Below are positions 34,301 to 46,159 of a stretch of 64,000 bases of DNA, piece after piece. A program made the position numbers and the translations under genes. Below the pieces are notes generated by a model, which was not told where the DNA came from, made no database searches, and saw only the letters and a list, made by a program, of their open reading frames with translations. Each line of letters starts with the position of its first letter. Position 1 is the first letter of the stretch. Source of the stretch: Euryodendron excelsum. Taxonomy: Eukaryota > Streptophyta > Magnoliopsida > Ericales > Pentaphylacaceae. The stretch covers positions 17,956,501 to 18,020,500 of the forward strand of contig CM065383.1 of NCBI GenBank assembly GCA_033060915.1, given 5' to 3'.

Positions 34301-35044
34301 CTACACGTAAGCAACCTCCGAACCTAGGATCACTGTTTTCAAAGATCAAAACGGAGTTTTTTTCTAAAAATGGCTAAATGTTTTCCAAAGATTGCCAAAC
34401 AACCCGTTTTCCTAAAAAAAAAACCTCTCTTGAGGATGTTTTCCAAAATTATTTTCCAAAAATCCTAAGTGTAGTCTTCGAATTATTCTTAGTTTTTAGG
34501 TGACCTAACTCACCTTAATCAAGTTAGGTGGCGACTCTGAATCTTTTTCAAAAGCCCTTTATTCAAACCTGTTTTCAATTCAAACCTAGTTGCACTCATT
34601 CTTCTAGGAGGGTGAGTTCTAACGAGAGAGTACAGCATTTTTTCCGCTTGTGTGAGTATTCCTCGAGTGCGAAAAATCTAAACGCGACAACAGACGCTCC
34701 ACAAAAGTGTCCTTTTTGGCACGCTTCCCAAGGCGATATCCCACGCTTCTGAACATAATTCAAACTCTTCGAAAACATGAAAGTTCATCGGATACACTAG
34801 GAGAACATCCCAAGTGCGACCGATTCCCCTGGAACCTTCCCGGTTGGCCAAATTATCGAGGCAAAGTTTGGACAAACCTTCCCGGCGATGGAGCGTATGC
34901 TACATGTGCTCAAATTTTGATCAGATCGACTGACTTTCGATCAACGGTCGAGATTTTACCATTACACAGGGTGCCACGTGTTATTCTGGCAATGGAACAG
35001 TACCTGCGCATGTAGCACATGCGCATGGTCTGTTCCAGATTGCC

Positions 35045-35052
35045 TATAAATA
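35045..35052 (+). promoter_or_regulatory. TATA box of 3' LTR
   Basis: TATAAATA within GCCTATAAATAGAGGCC. A G-box lies ~70 bp upstream and a GCGCATGT palindrome ~40 bp upstream. This region is deleted from the 5' LTR. Confidence 0.65.
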
Positions 35053-36454
35053 GAGGCCTCCCCCCTTGCATATTCCAGGTTCGAAATTGATACGAAACTC
35101 TGCTGAAATCACTGCAGAAACTCGAATCTCTACATATATTCCTCCCCTCAAACACTTAGGTTAGATTCTACCTCTCCTAAGCCTATACACTCCATACACA
35201 AAGCCTCATACACACTTATACACTCCACTCAAGCCTCTCAAGCCTTCTTGAAGTCACTCAAGCTCCAATCAAGACATCCATTGAAGATTACAAGAGTGTT
35301 AAAGGCAAAAGGTAGTATCCCTTTTATTTTTGTGCTCTCCCCCACTCTTCTCTTCTCCCTCCTAGCCTACTTAGGCTATTCTCTATTTTAATCCCCATCT
35401 TCAACCTCCCTTTCTTGCATGCTTGAGCCAAGAGGGCTCCTAGATCATGCCTAGAGGAAAGCAAGTGAGAGCTACTGTGTAAGAGGACCTCTCACTAGCC
35501 TACTTTAAGATGATATGGCCTAAGAGCCCCTTGTTTGTATGGTGAAGCCTAAAAACCTTGTATGTGAATCATGACTCCTTACATATTATTATTTTGATCA
35601 TGTCTTGTATGCTTGGCTTCATTTTAAGTTTATTGCCGTATCCCACAATACTTGCATTGCTCTCAATTTCATGACATTTTCAAGTTCTATATGTCCTTCA
35701 AAAATTGTTCTAAGAGTTGGCCCCTTGAAGTTTAGGATGAAACTTTAGGAATCATGCCTTAGAAAATCCCTCACACCCCCCTAATTCATATTTTTGCACC
35801 ATTGTATTTCAACTTGCATAAAAGTTACTTTCAAACTCTCTAATTTTTAAGGTTTCCATTCTCTCAAAGTTAGTGGTTAAAATGGCCCCATGGAACCCAC
35901 TCTTGGGTGGTCTCCCTTTATATTGGCCATAGGACCCCTAAATTATTAGAATGATCCCTTTTTCTCCTAATGATCGCCTAAGAATGATGTTCAAATCCTT
36001 TGATTATTATGGTTTCCATTCTCTCAAGTTTAGGGGTTGGAATGGCCCCATGGAACCCTCTCTTGAGTGGTCTCCCTTTTTATTGGCCATATGAACCCTC
36101 TCTTGATGGAATGATTCTCTTGAAAAATGATTTTCAAAATCTTTCCCCAAAGATGATTTCAAAAATGCATTCTCTCCATCTTTGCATAAAAATGATCTTC
36201 TAAAAATTACTATCATTATGTTGAATTTTGACCCCTATTACTCTTACCAAGATATTGGTTATAATAGTCATGAAGAAACCTTCTTTGGAATGGTCTCCAA
36301 GCACCACCCATACAAACCATACTCTTGACTAGAGTCAAAATTTTCACAGAAATGATCTTCAAAGAGATGGCATACTAAAGTCCATTGCATAACATGTTTT
36401 GTTTTCCAAAACTCTTTCCAAAAATGTACCATACCACACTTCAAAATCATCTTT

Positions 36455-36900
36455 CAATCCAACCCTAGGTTAACTTGATCCTAGTTACCAAACCCTAGGT
36501 TAACTTGACCCTAGTTATATAACCCTAGGTTAACTTAACCCTAATTACCAAACCCTAGGTTAACTTGACCCTAGTTATCTAACCTTAGGTTAACTTGACC
36601 CTAGTTACCAAACCCTAGGTTAACTTGACCATAGTTATCTAACCATAGGTTAACTTGACCCTAGTTACCAAACCCTAGGTTAACTTGACCCTAGTTACCT
36701 CACCCAAGGTTAACTTAACCCTAGTAATCTAACCCTAGGTTAACTTGATTCTAGTTACCAAACCCTAGGTTAACTTGACCATAGTTACCTCACCTTATAT
36801 TAACTTAACCCTAGTTAGTTAACCCCAAGTCTTCTTAACCTTAGGTCAACCTAACCTAAGTTAGTTCACCTTAGGTTCCCCCTAACCCTAGGCTAACCCA
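36455..36900. repeat. 30-bp telo-box-like array, 3' LTR copy
   Basis: About 12 units of AACCCTAGGTTAACTTGACC plus CTAGTTACC, counterpart of 14940-15480 but shorter. Confidence 0.85.
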
Positions 36901-38247
36901 ACCAAGGTTAATACACTCCAAGGTTCCAACTCCTGAACCCTTTTTTAAATGATCATTCAATCTTCAAACTATTCTCATAACCTATTTTTCCAAAACCCCT
37001 TACTCTCATGATTTCAAAAAGACAACTCCATAAACTCTCCAAATGTTCTTACATTTCATCTTCAAGACATTCCCAAAAATGATTTCAAAAGGTCACAAAC
37101 CTAAGGTGTCCCTAGCCCTCTCATGGTTTGGGATTCCAAGGACAAGTGATAAATCAAGAACAACCTCTAAGGTTGTCCATATTAGGATTCCAAACCCTTA
37201 GCCATTTCCAAAAATCATTTTCAAAAATTAATTCATCAAAACATTCTAAAAACATCCATCCAAGGTTTTCAAAACAAGACTTCAAAAATACTTCCAAGTT
37301 CTCCGGAGTCATGCCAAAGCATTTTTCCAAACCTCCCTCAAATTGATCCAAAAACATTTTCAAAACACACCACCATCCAATTTCAAGTCAAAACTTCCAA
37401 ACCCACAAAGAGTCTTCAACTTCCAAAGACCTCAAAGTGTTTAAACTTTTTCCAAAGACCCCAAAGTGTCTTCAAGATTTCCAACGGCCCTAATGCGCCT
37501 ATTCTCCATCGGGCTCTTGCCCGAACTACGAATGACCTGATTCTCGCCAAATGAGATACGTAAGCAACCTAAAATGGTGTAGTCATAACTTTTATTTCAA
37601 CCCTAATCCCTTTTTCAAAAATTTCAATTAATTCAAAGTTTCTATTCCAAACTCTTTCAAAACCTCCATTATTTTCAAACTTTTTCCAAAACTTGCATCA
37701 TGCATCATTCATCCAAAAAGTGATGACTAGACCCCGTTTTCAAAATTCTAAAGTGGATATTAAGTGGACAATGGTAACCGGTTATTCTTGTGAGAGAACA
37801 AAGGGTGATTAGACATGTAGGTACCGAAAGGGTGGGGTAGGGTGATGATCTTAGGATATCTTCCCTACACGTAAACAACCCCCGAAACTTAGATTTCTGT
37901 TTTCGAAAGACCAAAAATGGAGTTACTTTCAAAAAGGGCTTAAACATTTTAAAAGGCTGCCAAACAATCTATTTTCCTAAAAACCCTCTCTTGAGGGAGT
38001 TTTCAAAAACCTTTTTCAAAAACTTTAAGTTTAATCCATGAATTAACACTTAGTTTTAGGTACCCTAACTCACCTTTATCAAGTTAGGTGGCGACTCCTA
38101 TTTTTCTAAAAAGCCCTTAGTCAAATCAATTCTCAAACTTAGTCACACTTGTCCTTCTAGGAGGACGAGTTCTAGTGACAGAGTTCCGTGCTATAGGGTC
38201 TCCGAGCCGAAAGGACATTAGACACCCCAAAAAATCGGGGCGTGACA

Positions 38248-39570
38248 GCTTCCTTTTGGGTCTCGTGCCTCACAACCCTAAACTTGTGTGAATCAGTCTC
38301 CTTATAGTCCGAACTAACATGCTCCGGGTTCAATATGTACCCAAAGGCCTGTCGTCCCTAATCCTACCAAACACTGGTTTGAATAACTCACACACCCCCT
38401 TAAAAGTGGATTCTAAGAACTCTAGTCTATCAACAAACCACGAAAGGTTGGGAATCTGGCCCCTTCTTCAAATGCTCAAACATAACGCGTTGCCAACCAG
38501 TACATATCAACAAACATATCGCGACACAAGATGCCGATGGCGAGTTCGGAAGACAACCAGCGACACGTCATAGAGGACCGGTATCTTGTCAACCAGCTGG
38601 AGACGACGGAGATTGGAGGATGGAGATGAAAAAGTTCGTTTCTCTCTCTTTCTGTGTTGTGTAGGAAATTCGACTAAGGCAAATGAGGGGGCAAAAGGGG
38701 AAACCGCCTTACAAAACTCCCCTCAAGCCTTTGAAATCAACGACTCAGATGGCCTGTGATGATGGGACATCAACGGCTGGGATTCAGCGTGCCCCTTCGA
38801 CTTCGAACCACCAACCCTCAATTGCCGTGTGGCAATATGTGAAACGACGTGCAGCTAGAGCCATCATTACACCGGCCTCACCATAAATACGCTCCGAATT
38901 TCATGGGTGGGTTGACCTATGGAATTTCCCTGACCCCGAATAGATGGCTAGATGAATTGGGAGTATCTGGTAGTGATGTTTTCCTGACCAAACCAGAGAC
39001 CCTCCCGAACGTCTGATCGGGCCTCGACCAGAGACCCTTCCGAATGTTTGATTGGGCCCTAGCCAGAGCCTTATCCTGTCTCCCCTTCGGCTCCCGAACA
39101 GACCTAACCAGCCGTTCGGACGTGCCATCCACTCTATCCGTCCTCCACATCCCATCAGTGGGGACAGCAACTAAAACCAGACAATGTAGCGCAGTTAGGG
39201 CGTGGGCATGGAGTGCGCGAGAAACAACCGCCCTGCCCCTAACACAGTTCTGACACGCGCCATGATGGAGTATAAAAACGACCCTCTCAAGTGCCCTGCC
39301 ACAAACCTAACCTTCTAATAGAACACCGTCACGTGGAAAGATTGCCAACCACTCCCTTGCATGCATACTAAAGGAAACAACAGCCTTTTTCTCCAAGTAC
39401 GGACCAAAGAGAAACCCTAACAAACTACATACTATGAAGTAACATTGTTCTCCTGAATCTAACTTGAACATCGGAGGATCTTTGGCAGGCACCACATCGG
39501 TGTGCTTAGAGTAAGAAATCGCGCCAACGAAAAAGAGCTCATCAAATGCCTGGGCCAACACACTACGAAA
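38248..39570 (+). mobile_element. Tat element, right segment with probable 3' LTR
   Basis: Starts with the second GCTTC and continues the antisense-ORF region of the Tat element interrupted at 13128. A purine-rich GAGGGGGCAAAAGGGGAAA at 38686 may be the polypurine tract. Then comes LTR-like sequence with TATAAAAA at 39271 and a U5-like stretch (CTTGAACATCGGAGGATC near 39460). The right end is placed at GGGCCAACA near 39569 by similarity to Tat LTR ends remembered from the family. No partner LTR is in the window, so LTR borders are uncertain. Confidence 0.55.
39271..39278 (+). promoter_or_regulatory. Probable TATA box of Tat 3' LTR
   Basis: GAGTATAAAAACGACCCTCTC is the usual form of the promoter in plant Tat LTRs. 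Confidence 0.5.
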
Positions 39571-41379
39571 TTGCTGTATCATCACAAAGCATTGACTTAC
39601 AGATAATTGAATCTTTGCCCAAATTTTGGCAAAATGGCAGCAGTGTCCACATTTTTAATGCTACAGACGCGGAGAATACATGGTAAGAGATCTGCATTGG
39701 CGTTACGCTTGAGAATGGCTGAAACGGTGGGTACTTTACCCAAAAAAAAATGGAAGAATTAATGGGACCCCCACCAACGAAGTCTGCGTGGCATAGGTTG
39801 TTGTTTTGACGAAAAGGGTTCTTTTTTGTTTCGGCATCGGTTGGATATGTAATAGTTGAGTTTTTGTAAGGGTATTTAGGGAAAGAAAAAAGTAAAAAAC
39901 AGTTTTTGTCCTTTCGTCTATTTAAAATAGTGGAGATGTTAACTATTTGCAGCTTTACTTGTTTGTTGTTATTGTACATCGTTATAAATTATACATTGAG
40001 AGAAATTATTATCTTAGAAGTTTTCAGATCATGAGAGTCACCATTATGTAGGATTCTCTTCCTCTAGTTTTCCCCGTTTTCTTTGATTGGATCTGGCTTG
40101 GGGTCTGCTCCAGGGTTTGGCAATTTCTGTCATCTTGATTGGTTGTGAGCACTATCTTGTAACACTTTGTTCGATCTTGTTTGAAGCATTTTCATTGGCC
40201 TGGGATCTATTCTATATATTCAGTTTTCGTTGTCTTTGGGTGTTTGCAGAAGTGAGAGTCTTACCAACTGCTTCATTTGTCCCAAAATATTGTTTTGTTG
40301 CTGGTAATTTAAGATTTGTTTTCGAAAGATACGTGGTGTTTACACATTATAACTCCAACTTATAAAATTTTATACACAATTTATCACTGAAACAATGTAG
40401 TTGAATGAGAGCAGAATAGAACATATATTATGATGACTCTTAATATAAAATTGCTACTACCATGCTATTTTGATGAGATTTTCTGTATAAATTTTATGAA
40501 AGAATAATATTTTTTTAAGAGTTTTATATATTATTCATTCTAATACTCGTAGCATGCAATTAGGTAAGTTTGAGACTACGGAGAAGTTTAGTATTTTCTT
40601 GCAAGACGTTATATTCAAACTAATTTTAACAACAAAATAAAAAAAAATACTAATTTAGAGATGGATATTCAACACCTGAAACAAAAAGAAATGACAATCC
40701 ATCTCAGATTTCTACTTTGAAATGAATTTAATATGGGATAAATTGATCGGGAATGCTGGTATACTATAAGTTTATATAAGAAATTCATCTTGTGCAATTT
40801 TTAATGGCCCTTCGAATATGATTTTGAGTCAATTAGAGATCTACGCATGTTGCAGTTGATGATGTTGTGTCTGAGTTGTTGGCTGAAAAAATAATGCAAG
40901 GTATTGCTACTCATTCTATGGTTGATGATGATGTATTTTCCTTTGCAACTCAACAACTATAGAACCTATGTTACTTAGAACTCAAATCGTTCCTGTACGT
41001 GGAACGAGTATAGGAACGTAGTACGTCACATGTTCTAAAGTATGGTACGCTAGGAGTAGACTTTTATTAAGTATACTATTAAAATTAAGGTACTTCTAGA
41101 AGAATTTTTTTTAATAATCAGACATTTAATAAAATATAATTTATATTTTTTTAAATTAATCATTTAAAAACACATTCTAGGAGTATTATGGTTCATTTTT
41201 TTTTGCTTATTGTTATGCCAAAATTTTATTCTTCCTTTATTTTTGTTCATTATAATTTTTTTCTTCTATTAGGTGACCTTTAAAGATATAAATAGGAAAA
41301 AAAGTTTGGGATCGCTTTGGATTACTAAATTTACAGTTTTGAAACATTAGAGTACCATGTTTTGAAACGCCATTCCGAA
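39571..41379. other. AT-rich spacer
   Basis: Frames at 39563-39979 (minus) and 40087-40365 (plus) have no recognisable domain. The rest is A/T-rich with no repeat or gene I can support. Confidence 0.5.
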
Positions 41380-42780
41380 AATGTAATTCGCTAGGATAAC
41401 AGAGTATTATGGTAACACTGTATAGAACACAAGTCAGTCATCCAATTTCTCAACTAGCGCTAAAAACGGTCAAAGAGTTATATATGTACAAAGTCTGTTG
41501 CGACTATTGTCATGAATTTGGTCATCTTACATGCTAATGTCTCATCGACCTAATTGTGGAGCTGCCTTGCTCCTGTCTGATATGGACTCCCAAACTAGCA
41601 ATCAAGATTCAGCTTCCCAATCCCAACATTATGTGCCATAATTTGATTGTCTTACGGTAATTCAAGTCCAAGAGATGATCTAACATCTATCTAGTATGGG
41701 TAATAAATTTACTGCTACCACTTCTTTTTAGCTATCTCAAGTGTTAATCCTAGTTCTAGCTTCGTTAGTCCAATTTCTTATTCTCCTCCTCTTCGTACAA
41801 CTGATGGTTCTACAAGAAAACCAGTTATATTCTTGTTATATTATCTGTCAGTCTTCTATTATTGATTTGTTCGTGTTCCAAAAGTTTTAATTTGTTATGA
41901 GTTGGTCAATAGTGTGATCAAGAATTTACCGTCATTTTTTCTTCCTTTGGTTGTATGATACAGAATTGCTCAACGGGGAAGCAAGTTGGGATACACCGAT
42001 ATACCGTAAAATTGAAAAATATTTTCTCTTGGACACTTTGCATGCTCCTTGGAAGACTAGCAGTCCATTGGGAGCTAGTTCTGCTCAACAACCTTCTAAA
42101 ATTTGCTTTTGGCATTATTAGATTCAGCCGTATTTCTACTCGTATGCCTAAGTATTTGATTTCTATTTGCAAGTTAGGTCATGCTAAGTCTGAACTTTCT
42201 TGTGATTGTATCAATTGCAAACTTGGAAAACAATCAACTTTGTCATTCAATAAATGTGACTCATTTTTTTAATTTCTGTTTAAGCTTGTTCATTCAGATG
42301 TCTAAGGGCCTTCTTGCATGAAAATTGTTGAGAGTGCTTGTTAATGTATTATTTTTCTGAGTAATTGCTCCCGTTATATGTTGATACAGTATACAAGATT
42401 TATTAATCATGATACGATCCCAATTTTCGAAAACCATTAAATGATTTTATTCTGACAAGACTAAAGAACATCAATCCGATGCCTTAACAACATTTCTTAC
42501 TTCTCAAGGGCTTTTGGCCAAATCACGATGTACATTGACCCCCAGCAAAATGATGTTGCTGAAAGAAAGCATTGTCGTATCATGGAAACCACACGAAATT
42601 AATTCTTTCATCATCAATTCTTGAAAGACTTTTGCTTTTGGATGGGGGAGGGGGAGAAAATCTCACTTTTATTTATAGGATTAATAGTATACTTTACATA
42701 ATTATTGGAGGAATTTCACCTTTTGAGCGTCTTTTGAAGTCTGCACCAGATTATTCTTAGCTTCGTGTGGAAACAATGGC
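41380..42780 (+). pseudogene. Ty1/copia gag-pol remnant
   Basis: Heavily broken but readable pieces in copia order: a zinc-knuckle-like CDYCHEFGHLTC near 41507, a pre-integrase stretch with TCIN/LGK-like residues near 42200, integrase core pieces (ERKHCRIMETTRN near 42565) and the integrase to RT linker (IGGISPFERLLKSAPDYS near 42705-42758, then LRVE). It ends about 10 bp from the stop codon of the GDSL gene. No LTRs are visible. Any ORF here is non-functional. Confidence 0.7.
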
Positions 42781-42790
42781 GTTTACCATC

Positions 42791-43017
42791 TCAGACATCA
42801 ACTAGAGCCAACTGACTAAAATTCATAGGTGTCACCAATTCTTCCGCTCCGCCATAGAGGGTTAGAGCTGCTAACTCAGAGGCACCTTGAGTTGGATGAA
42901 ACCGGTCCCAAAACAAGTATTCCTCACGATATGAGCAAAGGTTAGCTGATGGTGTGCATGGGTCTCCTCCATTGAACGTTCCATTCCCACAACAAGCAGC
43001 TTTAACTTGCTTAAAAG
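42791..43017 (-). CDS. GDSL exon 5 (block V, stop)
   Basis: From acceptor CTTAG. Reads AFKQVKAACCGNGTFNGGDP and WDRFHPTQGASELAALTLY with the catalytic Asp323 and His326; TGA stop at 42791. Confidence 0.88.
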
Positions 43018-46000
43018 CTAAGAAATTCAAAGTACAGGAAACTAATGAGATTTCTTGTTTTCTTTATTATATTATCACTAAGAATACATAGCCCAAAAAA
43101 AAAAAAGAGAAAAGGGAAAATACTTAGAAGGATGAATAAAAACTGGTTTGGTACGAGAGCGTGGATCTATTTTGATGGGAAATTACAGAATTCATGAGGA
43201 TTTTAAAAAGTTGGGTTTCGTGTATATCTTGTTGCTGTAGTTTTTGTTCTTAATGCTTAGAATAGAATGCTTACCGAATGCTAATGGGTTGTTGATGATA
43301 TTCATGGTCATTTCATATGCATTGCCCAATGAGTATTTCACTCCTTGGAATTGTGAGCTGAGCTCTTGCAAGAGGGCCCCGGTTGAATTGTAGAAAGCTC
43401 GAGCAAGTGCGTTCATTTCCTCAGAACAATTATCACCAGTAAGAGCGCGTACGACTGGACAGCACCCAATTGCGGGAACACTTATGATCCCAAATTTTCT
43501 TGCTCCTAGGTTGTATAGATTCTGTCAAGTACACGACAAAACCCAATTACTTGCAAAAATATTATAGTTAGACACATAACTATATTACAATATTTATATC
43601 TCAGCTAAGGCTCAACTGTTGAGAAAGAAGAAATTAAATAGTGCATAAGAATTCAGACCGTCAAATGGTTCCTGTACTCGGCAAGGAGATTGGCCAAGAA
43701 TGTCTCTGGAGGAGCCCGATTGCTTGAAAGTTGATAATCGAACATGTCGTTGCTTCCCACACTTATCAGGTACAAGGAGTTTGAGATCAGACTCAGAGTT
43801 TTGGCTTCTCCCAATATCTCTCTGATGGCAGAGCAAACAGTTGAAAATTGTAGGATTTGCTCTCCTAATGGGATAACCTTTACCTGTTCGTTTCAACGAC
43901 AATTTAAATTATGAAGTTGAATTTTGCTTTTTAATTGGCTAGGAAGAAGAAAGGACAAGGCAAAGCTTATCCATTGTTCCCTACCCTGTGATTTAGGAAA
44001 GAAAGTTTAATAGTTAAATAGTACTGGATCTCAGTAGTCATCATCCTTGTAAAATTGTGAAAAGTAAGTTTTTTTTTTAAGTTTATAAGAAAGAATTAGA
44101 AGAAGAATCGAAGCTGAAATAAGTAGTGTTTTTATTATATCAGAAATCTAAATTCGTAAAAAAATGAAAAAATTTTCAAAAAAAAAAACATGCCACATTG
44201 TTAAAATTTGATATGAATAACTACATAATAACTCGCACTACTTAAGCACTGCAATTTATTTCGGTGATTTGGGGTGGTTGAGTTCTCAAAATAACAGCTA
44301 TGCTAAAAAGTATGCAGACTGTTTGTTGTACAGCAGGACCTCTTGCAGTCTTGCTAGCTCTGGTTACATATCCAACCATGTTTCTATCGCAGATTAATGC
44401 CATATGGACCATAAGAAAATGCTTACATAACAACGCAAGTTATGAGAAGTCATTATAGGAGCACGTGGCTCAGCATACGGGCATACGCCAGTAATATTTT
44501 TGATAAAATTTAATTTTTATAAAACTTAACCCCACTAAATATAAACTTGACTCTAATGAGAAATTCTATGTGATAAAAAAGATGATCATGTTTCAATAAG
44601 AAAAAATACTGAGAACCTTATAAAAAAATTAAAAAATCACGGAGAACTTGTATATTTGAAGAATTAAAAGTTTACTTCTAGAATCTCTTTATAGTTTACT
44701 TCTAGAATCTCTTTATATTTGCAATATATATACTTACCTAAGAAATCATGTAACACACGTGTTATTTAGCCTTTTAACTATTAACATAAAAAATGATTAA
44801 TTTCACATCTACTTTGTTCTCTATTATAGTCTCTCTTTTACACAGTATGACCCACTTGTATGACATAAAGTGACATAATATTATGTAAAATATATTACTT
44901 ACAAAAGAAAACATAATGACATAAAATTATCAGCTTTTTTTTTTTTTTTGTAAATTATATTTCAAACAAAGAACAAAAATTTCAACAATTCAACTTCTCC
45001 AATTGTTTATATGTATAGCGTATGTATCTACATACTATAATACATACAAAGAAAATACCTCATATAAGAACACGGGAAAGAGGAAAAAGAGAGTTAAATT
45101 CATTTTCGGATGGTTTTGACGATCATTCATAAAAAAAAAAAAATTAAGTTAGTAAATTGAAAATCTGTATTTTTTATTTTAAATTTTTAAATTAATATTT
45201 AAACATTTATCTTTTTAAAATGGTGTAAATTCATAATCGTCAGTTATGATATTTGATCAATACATGATTAATAGAACTCTACGACATTTGAACATCCAAA
45301 TGATCCTACTGGAACAAAAATTCTGGAGCTGCCATGTGCCTCGTTAAACATTTCACTCAGTTCAAAATTTGTTAAAGCCCCAGCAGGGCACCAAGAATTT
45401 TAAGTCTATAACATCCACATGTTTAAACTTTCTCATCGTCTGGTATTTTCCATTGTTAGAACTCAAATGGCTCGAACACAGCATGAACCTCACACAGAGA
45501 GAGAAGAAGAAGAAGAAGAAGAAGAAGAAGAAGAAGAAGCTTACATACACTACTAGAAAACAGGGCTTTTGCCTCAAAGTATTAGTGACGGCATACAATG
45601 CCGTCGCAAAAGATGGTTTTTTGCGACGGCCTAGCCCCGAAGCAAATACTTGGACGCAAATATTATGTAATGGAGACAGTATAGGTAGTTGTCACAAATG
45701 GTAGTCGCAAAAGCCTATTATCTACAGTATGAGGAGGAGTTTTTGTGACGGCACATAGCAGTCTCCAATGCTTAGAAGCAATAAGGTGTTTTTGCCACGG
45801 AAAAAGTTGCCGTCGCCAATACCATTTAGGAAATTAACTTAGTTTGCCTAAAACCAAAACGACGTCGTTTTGACTAGGCGGGAATTCCCCCCCCCCCCCC
45901 CCCCCCCCCCCCCTCCCTTTTCCCAGCAGCCCTAATTGTTTTTAACATTTCAGCAGCCCCTCTCTCTCTCTCTCTGGGCTATATGCTTATTTCCCTCTTC

Positions 46001-46124
46001 TCTCTGTGTGGCTATTCGCTTGATGATTGCCCTCTCTCTCTCTCTCTCTCTTGATCGCCATCCACTTTCCGGTGCCATCTTCAATCACCGCAAAGTTGCC
46101 ATTGCTGCCATTGTTATCAGTAAG

Positions 46125-46159
<35 letters not shown>

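Larger units (their letters stand above)
29460..34689 (+). mobile_element. 5.23-kb solo LTR of a related Ogre-like family
   Basis: Starts TGTAAGCACCCCATTTTTGA, ends CGCGACA, and is bordered by ATAGA/ACAGA. It has no internal region, so it is a solo LTR left by recombination between two LTRs. It resembles the host LTR only in its ends, in a block near 33850-33925 and in ACCGAAAGGGCGGGGTAGGG near 34260. Contents: 29-bp hairpin array, GGCGCC palindromes, a TATA box at 31335, telo-box-like AAACCCTAG repeats in the R region, and a long C/T-rich stretch (32100-34140). The orientation is the same as the element it interrupts. Confidence 0.9.
13129..38247 (+). mobile_element. 25.1-kb Ogre-like LTR element with gag and antisense PMD gene, no pol
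   Basis: Ends TG...CA flanked by GCTTC on both sides. Order: 5' LTR 13129-16852, PBS 16855, leader, gag 18416-19894, Glu/Lys-rich ORFs to 20649, noncoding 20650-22590, antisense PMD gene 22984-24527, purine-rich tract, ~98-bp tandem array 24787-26720, 3' UTR, PPT 28021-28035, 3' LTR 28036-38247 split by a 5.23-kb solo LTR. No RT, RNase H or integrase signature is readable on either strand. Gag sequence and PBS type suggest the Tat/Ogre group. A non-autonomous element with gag only is known in plants as TR-GAG; the added antisense PMD gene is notable. Confidence 0.85.
34690..38247 (+). repeat. 3' LTR of Ogre-like element, right segment
   Basis: Resumes with ACAGACGCTCC, completing the palindrome broken at 29459. 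It holds further palindromes (GGAGCGTATGCTACATGTGC near 34890, GCGCATGTAGCACATGCGCA near 35006), a G-box (GCCACGTG near 34973), the TATA box, the 30-bp array (36455-36900) and ends GGGGCGTGACA. It is followed by GCTTC. Confidence 0.9.

Noticed and set aside
45362..45704. Frames with runs of Lys or Phe
   Set aside because: Produced by the GAA microsatellite and crossing the CACTA border.
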